This document shows, one piece after another, positions 20,041 through 28,160 of a stretch of DNA of 42,758 nt. The position numbers were made by a program, and so were the translations under genes. The notes beneath the pieces are model-generated. The model saw only the letters and a program-made list of their open reading frames with translations. It was not told where the DNA came from and searched no databases. The DNA is from Chlorobium sp. (GTDB lineage: Bacteria > Bacteroidota > Chlorobiia > Chlorobiales > Chlorobiaceae): contig SZXW01000009.1 of the NCBI GenBank assembly GCA_005862285.1, forward strand, positions 42,501 through 85,258. The letters run 5' to 3'. Each line of letters starts with the position of its first letter. Position 1 is the first letter of the stretch.

Positions 20041-23000
20041 ATGAGCAATCTCTTCAAAGGCGCGATATTTGATCTTGACGGAGTTATAACAGGTACGGCG
20101 AAAGTGCACAGCCTTGCCTGGGAATCGATGTTCAACTATTTTCTGAAAAATTACGCCGAAGTCAACAACGAGCCTTATGTGCCCTTTGACCCTGCCCATG
20201 ACTACCACAAGTATGTAGATGGCAAACCCCGAATGGAGGGGGTAAAAAGTTTCCTCGAATCCCGTGATATCGAGCTTCCCTTCGGCGAACTCGACGACAT
20301 CCCGGAAAAGGAAACGATCTGCGGGCTCGGAAACCGCAAGAACATTCTCTTCACTGAAATCCTGATAAAGGAAGGGCCCGAAATTTATCATACTTCGGTC
20401 AACCTGATCAATAACCTCATCGCAAAAGGCATAAAAATCGGCATTGCCTCTTCAAGCCGGAACTGCCAGTTGATCCTGAAGCTTGCCCAGCTTGAACACC
20501 TGTTTGAAACACGTGTTGACGGTGAAGTCTCCATCGATCTCGGCCTGAAAGGGAAACCTAATCCCGATATCTTCGTGACCGCTGCAAAAAACCTCGGTCT
20601 GGCCCCGCATGAATGCATGGTTGTCGAAGATGCCATATCCGGTGTACAGGCTGGCGCAAGGGGCAATTTCGGTCTCGTACTCGGTATCGCCCGGGAGATC
20701 GAAGGCTCAAAGCTTCGTGAGCAGGGAGCCGATATCGTTGTAAGGGACCTTGGCGAAATATCCATCGAAGAGATCGAAAAGTGGTTTGTCGACGGACTCG
20801 AATCCGACGGCTGGAATCTGACCTATACCGATTTCTCACCGAAAGACGAGAAGCTCCGTGAAACGCTTACCGCTATCGGCAACGGATACCTCGGCGTACG
20901 CAGTGCTTACGAAGGAACGGAAATCTCGCAGTACCACTATCCCGGAACCTATATTGCAGGTATTTTCAACAGGCTCCCGTCCGATGTGCACGGCCAGACC
21001 ATTTTCAACAACGATTTTGTCAATGCCCCGAACTGGCTTCCGGTCGAGTTCAGGATAGGAGGAGGCGAGTTCATCAATCCCCTTGAACAGAAAGTGCTCA
21101 GCTACCGCCAGAACCTCTGCTTCCGCAACGGCGTCATGGAACGGGAAATCGTGATCCAGGACAACCTCGGAAGGATTTCGAGGATCAGCAGCCGACGGTT
21201 CGCGAGCATGGACAATCCGCACATCTGCGCGCTGAAGTTCACCCTTCGTCCGGTCAACTTCAGTGCAACGGTTGAGTTCCGCACAGCCATCGATGGGCGG
21301 GTCCAGAACAAGGGCGTACCCCGTTACAGCGGACTTTCCTGCGATCACCTTGAACACCGCGAAAGCGTCAATGACGGCAATCTCATGCTGCTGCACGTCA
21401 GCACCAGTGTCTCCCGTTACGACATCGCAACCGTTGCCAAGACCCGCGTCGTTTCACACGGAAAACCCGAGTATCCAGAACGTACACCACTCAGCGAAAA
21501 CCGCTACATCGGTGAACTGTTCCAGGTTTCGCTCACCCCTGACAAGAGCTGCACAATTGAAAAAATCGTCGCTATCCATACCTCTCATGACCTGAAGAGC
21601 ACCGGATGTGTGAAAGAAGCTCGCCTTTCGCTTGAAAAAGCCGAATCGTTCGACTCCCTGCTTGAAGCCCACAAGGAAGCGTGGGAAAAAATCTGGCAGA
21701 AAGCCGATATCGTTGTCGAAGGAGACAGGTTCAGCCAGAAAGTGCTCAGATTGCATACCTATCACCTTATCGGTACCGCATCCCCGCACAACCCCGGTAT
21801 CGATGCGGGCATACCTGCAAGAGGCCTCAACGGTGAATCATACCGCGGACATATTTTCTGGGACGAGATTTTCATCCTGCCGTTCTTCAACCGTCACTTC
21901 CCGGAAATCTCCAAGGCTCTGCTCATGTACCGCTACCACCGGCTCGATGCAGCACGCGAGTATGCGCGGGACAACGGCTACAAAGGCGCCATGTACCCCT
22001 GGCAAACGGCCGATGACGGTAAGGAGGATACCCAGATCATTCACTACAACCCGAAGAGCGGTTCATGGGGACCAGACCTCAGCCGTCTGCAGCGCCATGT
22101 TTCCATCGCGGTTTTCTATAATGTCTGGCGGTACATTTACGACACCGACGATACGCAGTTCCTGAACGAGTACGGCGCTGAAATATTGTTCGAAATCGCG
22201 AGGTTCTGGTCTTCGATCGCCACCTTTGCAACGGACACCGGCAAATATCACATCGAAGGGGTCATGGGACCGGACGAGTTCCATGAAACACTGCCCGGCA
22301 GCGGCAAGGAGGGCATCAAGGACAACTCCTACACCAATATCATGGCTGTCTGGCTTTTCGAAAAAGCCGCCGAAATCGGAGAAAAAATCGATCCCGCGGT
22401 CCTGAGGCACCTGATCTCGAAAATCCACCTCGGTTTCGACGAGCTGAACCACTGGAGGGACATCAGCCGCAACATGAACATCCTTATCGACAACGATGGT
22501 ATCATCGAACAGTTCGAAGGGTATATGGGGCTAAAGGAGCTCGACTGGACCCACTATCTCTCGAGGTATGGCAATATTCACAGGATGGACAGGATCCTCA
22601 AAGCCGAGGGAGATACTCCTGACAACTACAAGGTCGCAAAACAGCCCGATGTACTGATGACCTTCTATGCGCTTTCTCCGGGAGAAGTCGCTGAAATGAT
22701 CCGGAACAACGGCTACGATGTGCCCGACGCGTATACGCTCGTCAGGAAAAACTATGCTTACTACGAGCCTCGGACAAGTCACGGATCGACACTCAGCAAG
22801 GTAGTTCACAGCATCATTTCAAGTTACCTGCAGGACGGACATGAAATGGCATGGAAGTGGTTCATGGAAGCACTGAAGAGCGATATTCAGGACACCCAGG
22901 GAGGCACGACCCAGGAGGGCATTCACTGCGGCGTAATGGCCGGAACGCTCGACACGGTGATGAGGTATTTCGCCGGTATCTCGTTCTACAACGAAAAGCT

Positions 23001-23199
23001 GAACGTGCATCCGAACCTTCCTGACCAGTGGAAAAAACTCTCCATCAGCATCTGTTTCAGGAGAAACAAGTATGCGATTACCATCACCAGGAAAGATATC
23101 GAGGTAACCCTGATAGAAAGCGAAAGCGACGAAGCACCTGCATGTGTTGCGGGCAAGCATATTACTCTCGAAAAAGCAGTACCTTATCTCTCTGCCTGA
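20041..23199 (+). CDS. Beta-phosphoglucomutase / GH65 disaccharide phosphorylase fusion
   Basis: A 1052-residue two-enzyme protein. Residues 1 to about 245 are a HAD beta-phosphoglucomutase (nucleophile D11 and acid D13 in [25 protein letters not shown]). Residues about 265-1050 are a family 65 phosphorylase: an N-terminal beta-sandwich, an (alpha/alpha)6 barrel with HIFWDE (604-609) and GPDEFHE with predicted catalytic acid E746, and a C-terminal beta domain. Phosphorolysis of trehalose, maltose or kojibiose by a GH65 enzyme gives beta-glucose-1-phosphate, which the mutase domain would pass straight to glucose-6-phosphate. Which disaccharide is used cannot be read from the sequence; the trehalose-phosphatase-like neighbour favours trehalose. 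A rho-independent terminator follows. Confidence 0.9.
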   Translation: MSNLFKGAIFDLDGVITGTAKVHSLAWESMFNYFLKNYAEVNNEPYVPFDPAHDYHKYVDGKPRMEGVKSFLESRDIELPFGELDDIPEKETICGLGNRKNILFTEILIKEGPEIYHTSVNLINNLIAKGIKIGIASSSRNCQLILKLAQLEHLFETRVDGEVSIDLGLKGKPNPDIFVTAAKNLGLAPHECMVVEDAISGVQAGARGNFGLVLGIAREIEGSKLREQGADIVVRDLGEISIEEIEKWFVDGLESDGWNLTYTDFSPKDEKLRETLTAIGNGYLGVRSAYEGTEISQYHYPGTYIAGIFNRLPSDVHGQTIFNNDFVNAPNWLPVEFRIGGGEFINPLEQKVLSYRQNLCFRNGVMEREIVIQDNLGRISRISSRRFASMDNPHICALKFTLRPVNFSATVEFRTAIDGRVQNKGVPRYSGLSCDHLEHRESVNDGNLMLLHVSTSVSRYDIATVAKTRVVSHGKPEYPERTPLSENRYIGELFQVSLTPDKSCTIEKIVAIHTSHDLKSTGCVKEARLSLEKAESFDSLLEAHKEAWEKIWQKADIVVEGDRFSQKVLRLHTYHLIGTASPHNPGIDAGIPARGLNGESYRGHIFWDEIFILPFFNRHFPEISKALLMYRYHRLDAAREYARDNGYKGAMYPWQTADDGKEDTQIIHYNPKSGSWGPDLSRLQRHVSIAVFYNVWRYIYDTDDTQFLNEYGAEILFEIARFWSSIATFATDTGKYHIEGVMGPDEFHETLPGSGKEGIKDNSYTNIMAVWLFEKAAEIGEKIDPAVLRHLISKIHLGFDELNHWRDISRNMNILIDNDGIIEQFEGYMGLKELDWTHYLSRYGNIHRMDRILKAEGDTPDNYKVAKQPDVLMTFYALSPGEVAEMIRNNGYDVPDAYTLVRKNYAYYEPRTSHGSTLSKVVHSIISSYLQDGHEMAWKWFMEALKSDIQDTQGGTTQEGIHCGVMAGTLDTVMRYFAGISFYNEKLNVHPNLPDQWKKLSISICFRRNKYAITITRKDIEVTLIESESDEAPACVAGKHITLEKAVPYLSA

Positions 23200-23210
23200 G
23201 CAGGAACATG

Positions 23211-23245
23211 ATGAAGGTTTCGTCAAGCGAAGCCTTCATTTTTTT
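23211..23245 (+). terminator. Rho-independent terminator after the GH65 fusion
   Basis: A 12-bp stem (arms 23211-23222 and 23228-23239, one G-T wobble) with the 5-base loop TCAAG, followed by a run of seven T. It lies 12 bases after the GH65 stop and separates that transcript from queA. Confidence 0.9.
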
Positions 23246-23313
23246 GTATCTTCAGGTTTTTGATCTTTATTAGAGACATATACATCATATTTTGACCATT
23301 TGCCTATCATCTC

Positions 23314-24354
23314 ATGCGTCTTTCGAACTTTCGATATAACCTGCCAAAAAACAAAATTGCCGACGAGCTTGCTTCCCCACGGGACAAATGCAGACTGATG
23401 GTTCTGAACCGGAGGAAAAAAGAGATCGAGCACAAGGTTTTCGATGAAATCACTTCCTACCTGAAAAAGGGTGACCTGCTGATCCTGAACAACAGCAAGG
23501 TTTTCCCGGCCAAAATATTCGGGCAGAAGGAAAAGACAGATGCAAAAATAGAGGTGTTCCTGCTCAGGGTACTCAACAGGGAAGCCGGGTTATGGGATGT
23601 GCTGGTCGATCCTGCCAGAAAGGTCCGCGTTGGCAACAAGATTTATTTCGACGAGGATGTCGTCGCTGAAGTGGTCGACAACACCACGTCGCGAGGCAGG
23701 ACCATACGTTTCCTCAATCCGGATATCGATGTATTCAGCCTGGTCGAAAGGATCGGCACCATTCCGCTGCCGCCCTACCTGACAAGGGCTTCCCGTGAAT
23801 CTGACAAGGAAAACTATCAGACTGTCTACGCAAGCCAGACCGGAGCCGTTGTCGCACCGATGGCCGGGCTGCATTTCACGATGCCGCTACTGCAGAAGAT
23901 CCAGAAAATGGGCATAAAAATCCTGCCTATCACCCTTCATCCGAGCCTGAGCACTTTCAATGCCATAGAAGTCGAGGACGTGTCAAAGCATAAAATGGAT
24001 TCTGAGTATTTCAATATTCCCTACCAGACAGCGATGGAGATCAACGAAACGAAGATCAACAAAACCGGACGGGTCATCGCCGTCGGTACGACAACATGCA
24101 GGGTGCTCGAAGCAAATGCAACGGTGGACGGCAAGATAAAATTCGGCAGGGGCTGGACCGACAAGTTCATCTATCCACCCTATCAGTTCAAGGTAACCGA
24201 CGCCCTGATCACCAATTTCCAGCAGCCTGAAACCACGCTGCTCATGGCCGTCAGCGCCTTCGCCGAGCACCGGCTTCTCATGGAAGCTTACAAAACCGCC
24301 CTGAAAGGTGATTACCAGTTCCTTGCATACGGTGACGCGATGTTTATTCATTAA
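23314..24354 (+). CDS. queA: S-adenosylmethionine:tRNA ribosyltransferase-isomerase
   Basis: QueA makes epoxyqueuosine in tRNA by moving the ribosyl part of SAM onto 7-aminomethyl-deazaguanine. The 346-residue protein has the family start LSNFRYNLPKNKIADELASPRD, GDLLILNNSKVFPAKIFG, PLPPYLTR, the YQTVYA and GAVVAPMAGLHFT segments and the C-terminal GRGWTDKFIYPPYQFKVTD. The length is normal. It is 22 bases upstream of ispD. Confidence 0.97.
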   Translation: MRLSNFRYNLPKNKIADELASPRDKCRLMVLNRRKKEIEHKVFDEITSYLKKGDLLILNNSKVFPAKIFGQKEKTDAKIEVFLLRVLNREAGLWDVLVDPARKVRVGNKIYFDEDVVAEVVDNTTSRGRTIRFLNPDIDVFSLVERIGTIPLPPYLTRASRESDKENYQTVYASQTGAVVAPMAGLHFTMPLLQKIQKMGIKILPITLHPSLSTFNAIEVEDVSKHKMDSEYFNIPYQTAMEINETKINKTGRVIAVGTTTCRVLEANATVDGKIKFGRGWTDKFIYPPYQFKVTDALITNFQQPETTLLMAVSAFAEHRLLMEAYKTALKGDYQFLAYGDAMFIH

Positions 24355-24376
24355 CCGGTAACGTAACCTTTTCAGT

Positions 24377-25126
24377 ATGAATTCCATTGCCATCATTGCG
24401 GCAAGCGGCATCGGAAAAAGGATGCAGCTCAAGGACGGGTTGAGCAAACAGCTTCTCGAGATCGGAGGATATCCGGTTATTCACCATACCCTGAAAGCGT
24501 TCGAGTCGGCGGCATCCATAACAGCCGTGTATATCGCCACCAAGCAGGAAAACATTACCCTCCTGCAGGAGATGGCCGACAAGGCAGGTTTCGGCAAGGT
24601 CAGGGCCGTGATCGAAGGCGGAAAGGAGCGTCAGGATTCAGTGAACAACTGCATCAAGGCCATTGAACAGGAAATCCGCCTGAGCGGCACAGCCCCCGAC
24701 ACCATTCTCGTCCATGACGGAGCTCGTCCTTTCATCCAGTCCGGTGAAATCGACGAAATAGCGAGACTGTCTATGGAGTATGGCGCATGTGTTCCGGCAA
24801 ACAGGCCGAAAGACACCATCAAGTTTATAGGCCGGGACCCTGAATTTTTCGGTGAAACGCTCGACCGCAGCCAGCTGCTCCAGGTTCAGACCCCGCAGGG
24901 GTTCCGCAGCGGACTCCTTATTCAGGCCCATGAACAGGCCGAACTGGAACAATGGTATGCGACGGACGACGCGGCCCTGGTCGAGCGGTTCTTTCCCGAG
25001 CAGCAGATAAAGATATACGAAACCGGATACCACAACATCAAGATCACGACACCCGAGGATATTCCGGTTGCGGAAGCGATCTACGGACAGCTCTGCTCCG
25101 CTTCCTCCGGAAAAACAACTGGTTAA
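24377..25126 (+). CDS. ispD: 2-C-methyl-D-erythritol 4-phosphate cytidylyltransferase
   Basis: IspD adds CMP to methylerythritol phosphate in the non-mevalonate isoprenoid pathway, which supplies carotenoid and chlorophyll tails in a phototroph. The 249-residue protein has the nucleotide-binding loop IIAASGIGKRM and SKQLLEIGGYPV; the loop's usual AAG and PKQ are AAS and SKQ here. Other family segments are GGKERQDSVNNCI, VHDGARPF, and the KDTIK and QTPQGFR motifs. ATTPEDI-like KITTPEDIPVAE closes the domain. It probably shares a transcript with queA. Confidence 0.95.
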   Translation: MNSIAIIAASGIGKRMQLKDGLSKQLLEIGGYPVIHHTLKAFESAASITAVYIATKQENITLLQEMADKAGFGKVRAVIEGGKERQDSVNNCIKAIEQEIRLSGTAPDTILVHDGARPFIQSGEIDEIARLSMEYGACVPANRPKDTIKFIGRDPEFFGETLDRSQLLQVQTPQGFRSGLLIQAHEQAELEQWYATDDAALVERFFPEQQIKIYETGYHNIKITTPEDIPVAEAIYGQLCSASSGKTTG

Positions 25127-25188
25127 ATAAATTACGCATCCATCTTGTTTATTCATCCATGCCATTGTATATTGTGACCCTCTAAAAT

Positions 25189-25265
25189 GGTGAGATAGCT
25201 CAGTTGGTTAGAGCACAGGATTCATAACCCTGAGGTCGAGGGTTCAACTCCCTCTCTCACCACCA
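25189..25265 (+). tRNA. tRNA with CAT anticodon (elongator Met, or Ile2)
   Basis: A 77-base cloverleaf with an encoded CCA end. The acceptor pairs GGTGAGA with TCTCACC; the D arm is GCTCAGTTGGTTAGAGC; the anticodon loop is TTCATAA; the T arm is GAGGGTTCAACTCCCTC. The first acceptor pair is G-C, so it is not an initiator. The innermost anticodon-stem pair is A-C (31-39), a mismatch. CAT can be elongator Met or Ile (lysidine-modified); the general sequence is closer to elongator Met, but identity elements were not tested. Confidence 0.92.
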
Positions 25266-25315
25266 TGTTATTATTCTGGCAACTACAGCTCGCAAATACA
25301 TTCTGAAGAAAGGTT

Positions 25316-25404
25316 TGTCATTCTGAATGAAGCGTAGCGTAGTGAAGAATCCATCTGCTTGTAAGACAAAAACATAGGGATTCTTCGCTCCGCTCGGAAT
25401 GACA
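25316..25404. repeat. Large imperfect palindrome (dispersed-repeat type) between two tRNA genes
   Basis: The left arm 25316-25352 starts TGTCATTCTGAATGAAGCG and ends GAAGAATCC. The right arm 25378-25404 is its near reverse complement, GGATTCTTCGCTCCGCTC then GGAATGACA. The left arm is 10 bases longer because of a GTAGC-like internal duplication. The arms would fold into a long hairpin with a 25-base loop. Palindromes of the 'GTCATTCTGAG...GAAGAATC' kind are scattered in many bacterial genomes. No coding frame is present. Confidence 0.8.
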
Positions 25405-25554
25405 AGAACAAAGATTTTACTCCAGAAGATAGCTGATACCTTTAATCGCCGGAGTAATAATACATTTTAGACGCCTATGAAAATGTCGTGACCGGTTCTG
25501 AAGCAGGTAAAAAAGCTGTCGAACCGTCATCATTTTCAAAGCTGCCTTGGATAA

Positions 25555-25627
25555 GCGGGTGTAACTCAGTTGGTAGAGTGTTTGCTTCCCAAGCAAAATG
25601 TCGCGAGTTCGAATCTCGTCACCCGCT
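25555..25627 (+). tRNA. tRNA-Gly (CCC anticodon)
   Basis: A 73-base cloverleaf: acceptor GCGGGTG/CACCCGC, D arm ACTCAGTTGGTAGAGT, anticodon stem TTTGC/GCAAA around loop TTCCCAA, and T arm GCGAGTTCGAATCTCGT. The discriminator is T and CCA is not encoded, unlike the tRNA upstream. It lies 45 bases before the thioesterase ATG, so read-through transcription is likely. Confidence 0.95.
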
Positions 25628-25672
25628 CGATACCCTGTCATTGGTTCATCTCTTTTTTTACTATTCCCGTTT

Positions 25673-26110
25673 ATGTCACCGTCATCGATCTATCATTCCC
25701 CTGTCACCGTCGAGGAAATCAACGACACCCAGATCATCGAAGGCCAGATGGCCCGTCATCTCGGCATTGAAATCACCGAGATAGGGACAGACTATATGAC
25801 GGCGAAAATGCCGGTCGATCACCGTACGATCCAGCGTATCGGCATCTTGCATGGCGGAGCGTCGCTCGCCCTTGCCGAGACCGTCGGAAGCATCGCAGCG
25901 TCATATTGTGTCGATCGTGAAAACTTCTATATCGTGGGCCAGGAAATCAACGCAAACCATCTCCGTCCCGTCAGAAGCGGTTATGTCTACGCCACTGCAA
26001 CTCCCCTGCATCTCGGCAGAAGTTCTCAGGTGTGGGATATCCGCATCAGAAACGAAGATGGCAAGCTCACCTGCGTCAGCCGGTTTACCGTTGCAGTGCT
26101 GAAGAAATAA
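25673..26110 (+). CDS. Hotdog-fold thioesterase (PaaI / DHNA-CoA thioesterase-like)
   Basis: A 145-residue hotdog-fold acyl-CoA thioesterase. The conserved QRIGILHGGASLALAETVGS carries the HGG motif and the catalytic acid (E in LAET), as in YdiI/MenI and PaaI. VGQEINANHLRPVRSGYVYATATPLH is the second half of the fold. The open frame extends back into tRNA-Gly, so the ATG at 25673 is chosen. In menaquinone-making bacteria this subfamily often hydrolyses 1,4-dihydroxy-2-naphthoyl-CoA; that role is plausible here but inferred. Confidence 0.85.
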   Translation: MSPSSIYHSPVTVEEINDTQIIEGQMARHLGIEITEIGTDYMTAKMPVDHRTIQRIGILHGGASLALAETVGSIAASYCVDRENFYIVGQEINANHLRPVRSGYVYATATPLHLGRSSQVWDIRIRNEDGKLTCVSRFTVAVLKK

Positions 26111-26221
26111 TGCCCTGATATTGGCCAGTTTTTTTCAGGCGCCGGTCAGTTTTTTGAAAAACTTTTCATACCTTGTTCCTTTGTTGTAAAGGATTTTCAC
26201 ACTTATTGCCGTTTTTCGTGT

Positions 26222-27622
26222 ATGCCGACAACACCATCAGAATCTGTCTTATCACCGTTCATCCCTGCCTCCGAGGAACATCTCAATCAGCTTGCAGCAA
26301 AGCAGAAATCCCGCAGGAAGTGGCTGCTGGTCCAGCCGAAGAGCGGCACCAGCATGATGGTCGATTCCGGCACGGTAAGCATGCCGCTGAACCTTATCAT
26401 GGTGGCTACGCTTGTCAGCAAATACTTTGATGTCACTTTCATCGACGAACGGCTTGGCGACAAAATCCCCGATGATTTTTCAGGATACGACGTGGTTGCG
26501 ATCACTTCGAGAACCCTCAACGCATCCAAGGCTTACAAGATCGGCGACGCTGCGCTCGCCCAGGGAAAAACCGTGATCCTTGGCGGCGTGCACCCTACAA
26601 TGCTCCACGATGAAGCATCGGACCACTGCACGAGCGTGGTTTACGGCGAAGTGGAATCGATCTGGGAGGAAATGGCGATCGATTTTATGCTGGGCAGGAT
26701 GAAACGCATTTACCGCGCATCGGCGCTCAAACCCATGCACGAAATGCTCCGGCCTGACTTCAGCTATGCGCTCAATTCGAAAAACGCTAAAAAATACAGC
26801 GCACTCATTCCCATCCTTGCCACGAAAGGGTGCCCGGTCGGCTGCAACTTCTGCACCACGCCCACCATTTACGGCAAGAACTACCGTTACCGCGAGATGG
26901 ACCTTGTGCTCGACGAGATGCGCTACCATCAGGAGCGCCTTGGAAAGCAGAAAGTGAATTTCTCGTTCATGGACGACAACATCAGCTTCCGGCCCCAGTA
27001 TTTCACCGCACTGCTCGAAGAGATGGCAAAGCTCGGCGTGCACTGGAACGCGAACATCTCGATGAACTTCCTCGACAAGCCCGAAATTGCGGAGCTTGCC
27101 GGTCGTTCAGGATGCGACCTCCTGAGCATCGGGTTCGAGTCTCTCAACCCCGAAACCCTGAAAACCCTGCACAAAGGTTCGAACCGCCTCGGCAACTACG
27201 AGAAAGTTGTGGGCAACCTCCACAGGAACGGCATCGCAATCCAGGGATACTTCATGTTCGGCTTCGACAATGATACAGAGGAGAGTTTCCAGCTCACCTA
27301 CGATTTCATCATGAAGAACCAGATCGAGTTCCCGGTCTTTTCACTGGTCACCCCGTTCCCGGGAACACCGTATTTCGATGAAATGAAGCTCCGTATCCGC
27401 CATTTCGACTGGGACAAGTACGACACCTATCACTACATGTTCGAGCCGAAACGGATGAGCGGCGAGAAGCTGCTCGAGAACTTCGTGAAGCTGCAGAAAG
27501 AGGTATACAAGGGAAGCTCGATCATGAAGCGCATGAAGGGCAAGCCATTCAACTGGGTCTGGTTCGTGAATTATGCCATGAACCGCTTCACCCGCAAGCT
27601 CACAACAGATTATTATTACTGA
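26222..27622 (+). CDS. B12-binding radical SAM protein, probable bacteriochlorophyllide methyltransferase (BchR/BchQ-like)
   Basis: A 466-residue radical SAM enzyme with an N-terminal cobalamin-binding-like domain (LLVQPKSGTSMM ... VVAITSRTLNASKAYKIGD ... VILGGVHPTML) and a radical SAM core with the cluster motif GCPVGCNFC (C204, C208, C211). The C-terminal portion has IGFESLNPETLKTLHKGSN, GYFMFGFDNDTEESF and SLVTPFPGTPYFDE. The overall form fits the BchE/BchQ/BchR group; in green sulfur bacteria BchQ and BchR methylate C-8(2) and C-12(1) of chlorosome bacteriochlorophylls. I lean to BchR from overall resemblance and from remembered gene order near ispD, which I could not verify. The ATG at 26222 has no SD. 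Confidence 0.72.
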   Translation: MPTTPSESVLSPFIPASEEHLNQLAAKQKSRRKWLLVQPKSGTSMMVDSGTVSMPLNLIMVATLVSKYFDVTFIDERLGDKIPDDFSGYDVVAITSRTLNASKAYKIGDAALAQGKTVILGGVHPTMLHDEASDHCTSVVYGEVESIWEEMAIDFMLGRMKRIYRASALKPMHEMLRPDFSYALNSKNAKKYSALIPILATKGCPVGCNFCTTPTIYGKNYRYREMDLVLDEMRYHQERLGKQKVNFSFMDDNISFRPQYFTALLEEMAKLGVHWNANISMNFLDKPEIAELAGRSGCDLLSIGFESLNPETLKTLHKGSNRLGNYEKVVGNLHRNGIAIQGYFMFGFDNDTEESFQLTYDFIMKNQIEFPVFSLVTPFPGTPYFDEMKLRIRHFDWDKYDTYHYMFEPKRMSGEKLLENFVKLQKEVYKGSSIMKRMKGKPFNWVWFVNYAMNRFTRKLTTDYYY

Positions 27623-27697
27623 GAAGAATTTGTCGAGAGTTGCCCTGTAGTAAATCCCGGTTCCTGCCAGGAAAATGCATATCTGTTCCGCTACTCT

Positions 27698-27793
27698 TCA
27701 AAGGTCATTCCATACTTCCTCGTCTTCCTTTGTAATCCACTTGTTCAAAGTCGAAGAGATGCTTTTCAGGTATTCGTCAGATGACAGTGATAT
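27698..27793 (-). pseudogene. Possible 3' remnant of a small gene
   Basis: A 31-codon open stretch without a start codon, ending in a stop at 27698, in the gap after the radical SAM gene. The peptide (SDEYLKSISSTLNKWITKED then EEVWNDL) is acidic and helical, looking like the tail of a small antitoxin-type protein. The frame is closed by a stop just upstream, and an overlapping frame with an ATG does not continue it. It may be a frameshifted remnant or chance. Confidence 0.2.
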
Positions 27794-27839
27794 TCAAAGT
27801 TCCCTGTTATTCTATCCATGAAATGGCGGCACTTGTCAA

Positions 27840-28151
27840 CTAATTGATATGAAACAATTCATCGAGTCCCGATATCTTGAAGATCTTTTTTACGAAGGGC
27901 TGACAGTTGGCTATGGAAAAATTGCCATTTCCTGCTTTTCGTGCCGTACTGATGCAAACCCTGATAAATGCTGAAGAAATATAATCTACCCCATGAAGGT
28001 CGAACACTATCTGCTGTCCGGCTGCACGGTTTTTCATCAGGGGTTCGTTCTCTATAATTTCGTTGATTTTGATTACGGCCACGCTATCCAGTCTGCCGTT
28101 GAAGGTCAATATGACCGTCGGCCCTTCGGCTGTAAATTGAAAAGTCAGCAT
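27840..28151 (-). CDS. STAS-domain protein, anti-sigma-factor antagonist type
   Basis: A 103-residue single STAS domain. The order of elements matches SpoIIAA/RsbV: VILTFNGRLDSVAVIKINEII, then IVFDLHGVDYISSAFIRVCI with candidate phosphoserines S59/S60, then a C-terminal helix CQPFVKKIFKISGLDELF. In classical members an anti-sigma kinase phosphorylates the serine. The usual D-S-S-G is I-S-S-A here. It starts 9 bases after the aldehyde dehydrogenase stop and should be cotranscribed with it. No serine kinase or phosphatase partner is visible. Confidence 0.88.
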   Translation of the reverse strand: MLTFQFTAEGPTVILTFNGRLDSVAVIKINEIIENEPLMKNRAAGQQIVFDLHGVDYISSAFIRVCISTARKAGNGNFSIANCQPFVKKIFKISGLDELFHIN

Positions 28152-28160
28152 GGTATCGGC

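Noticed and set aside
25189-25265. Initiator tRNA-fMet
   Set aside because: The first acceptor pair is G-C and the anticodon stem lacks the three G-C pairs of initiators.
26111-26221. Terminator candidates in the T-rich gap after the thioesterase
   Set aside because: The only inverted pair is A/T-only (AGTTTTT/AAAAACT), too weak to call.
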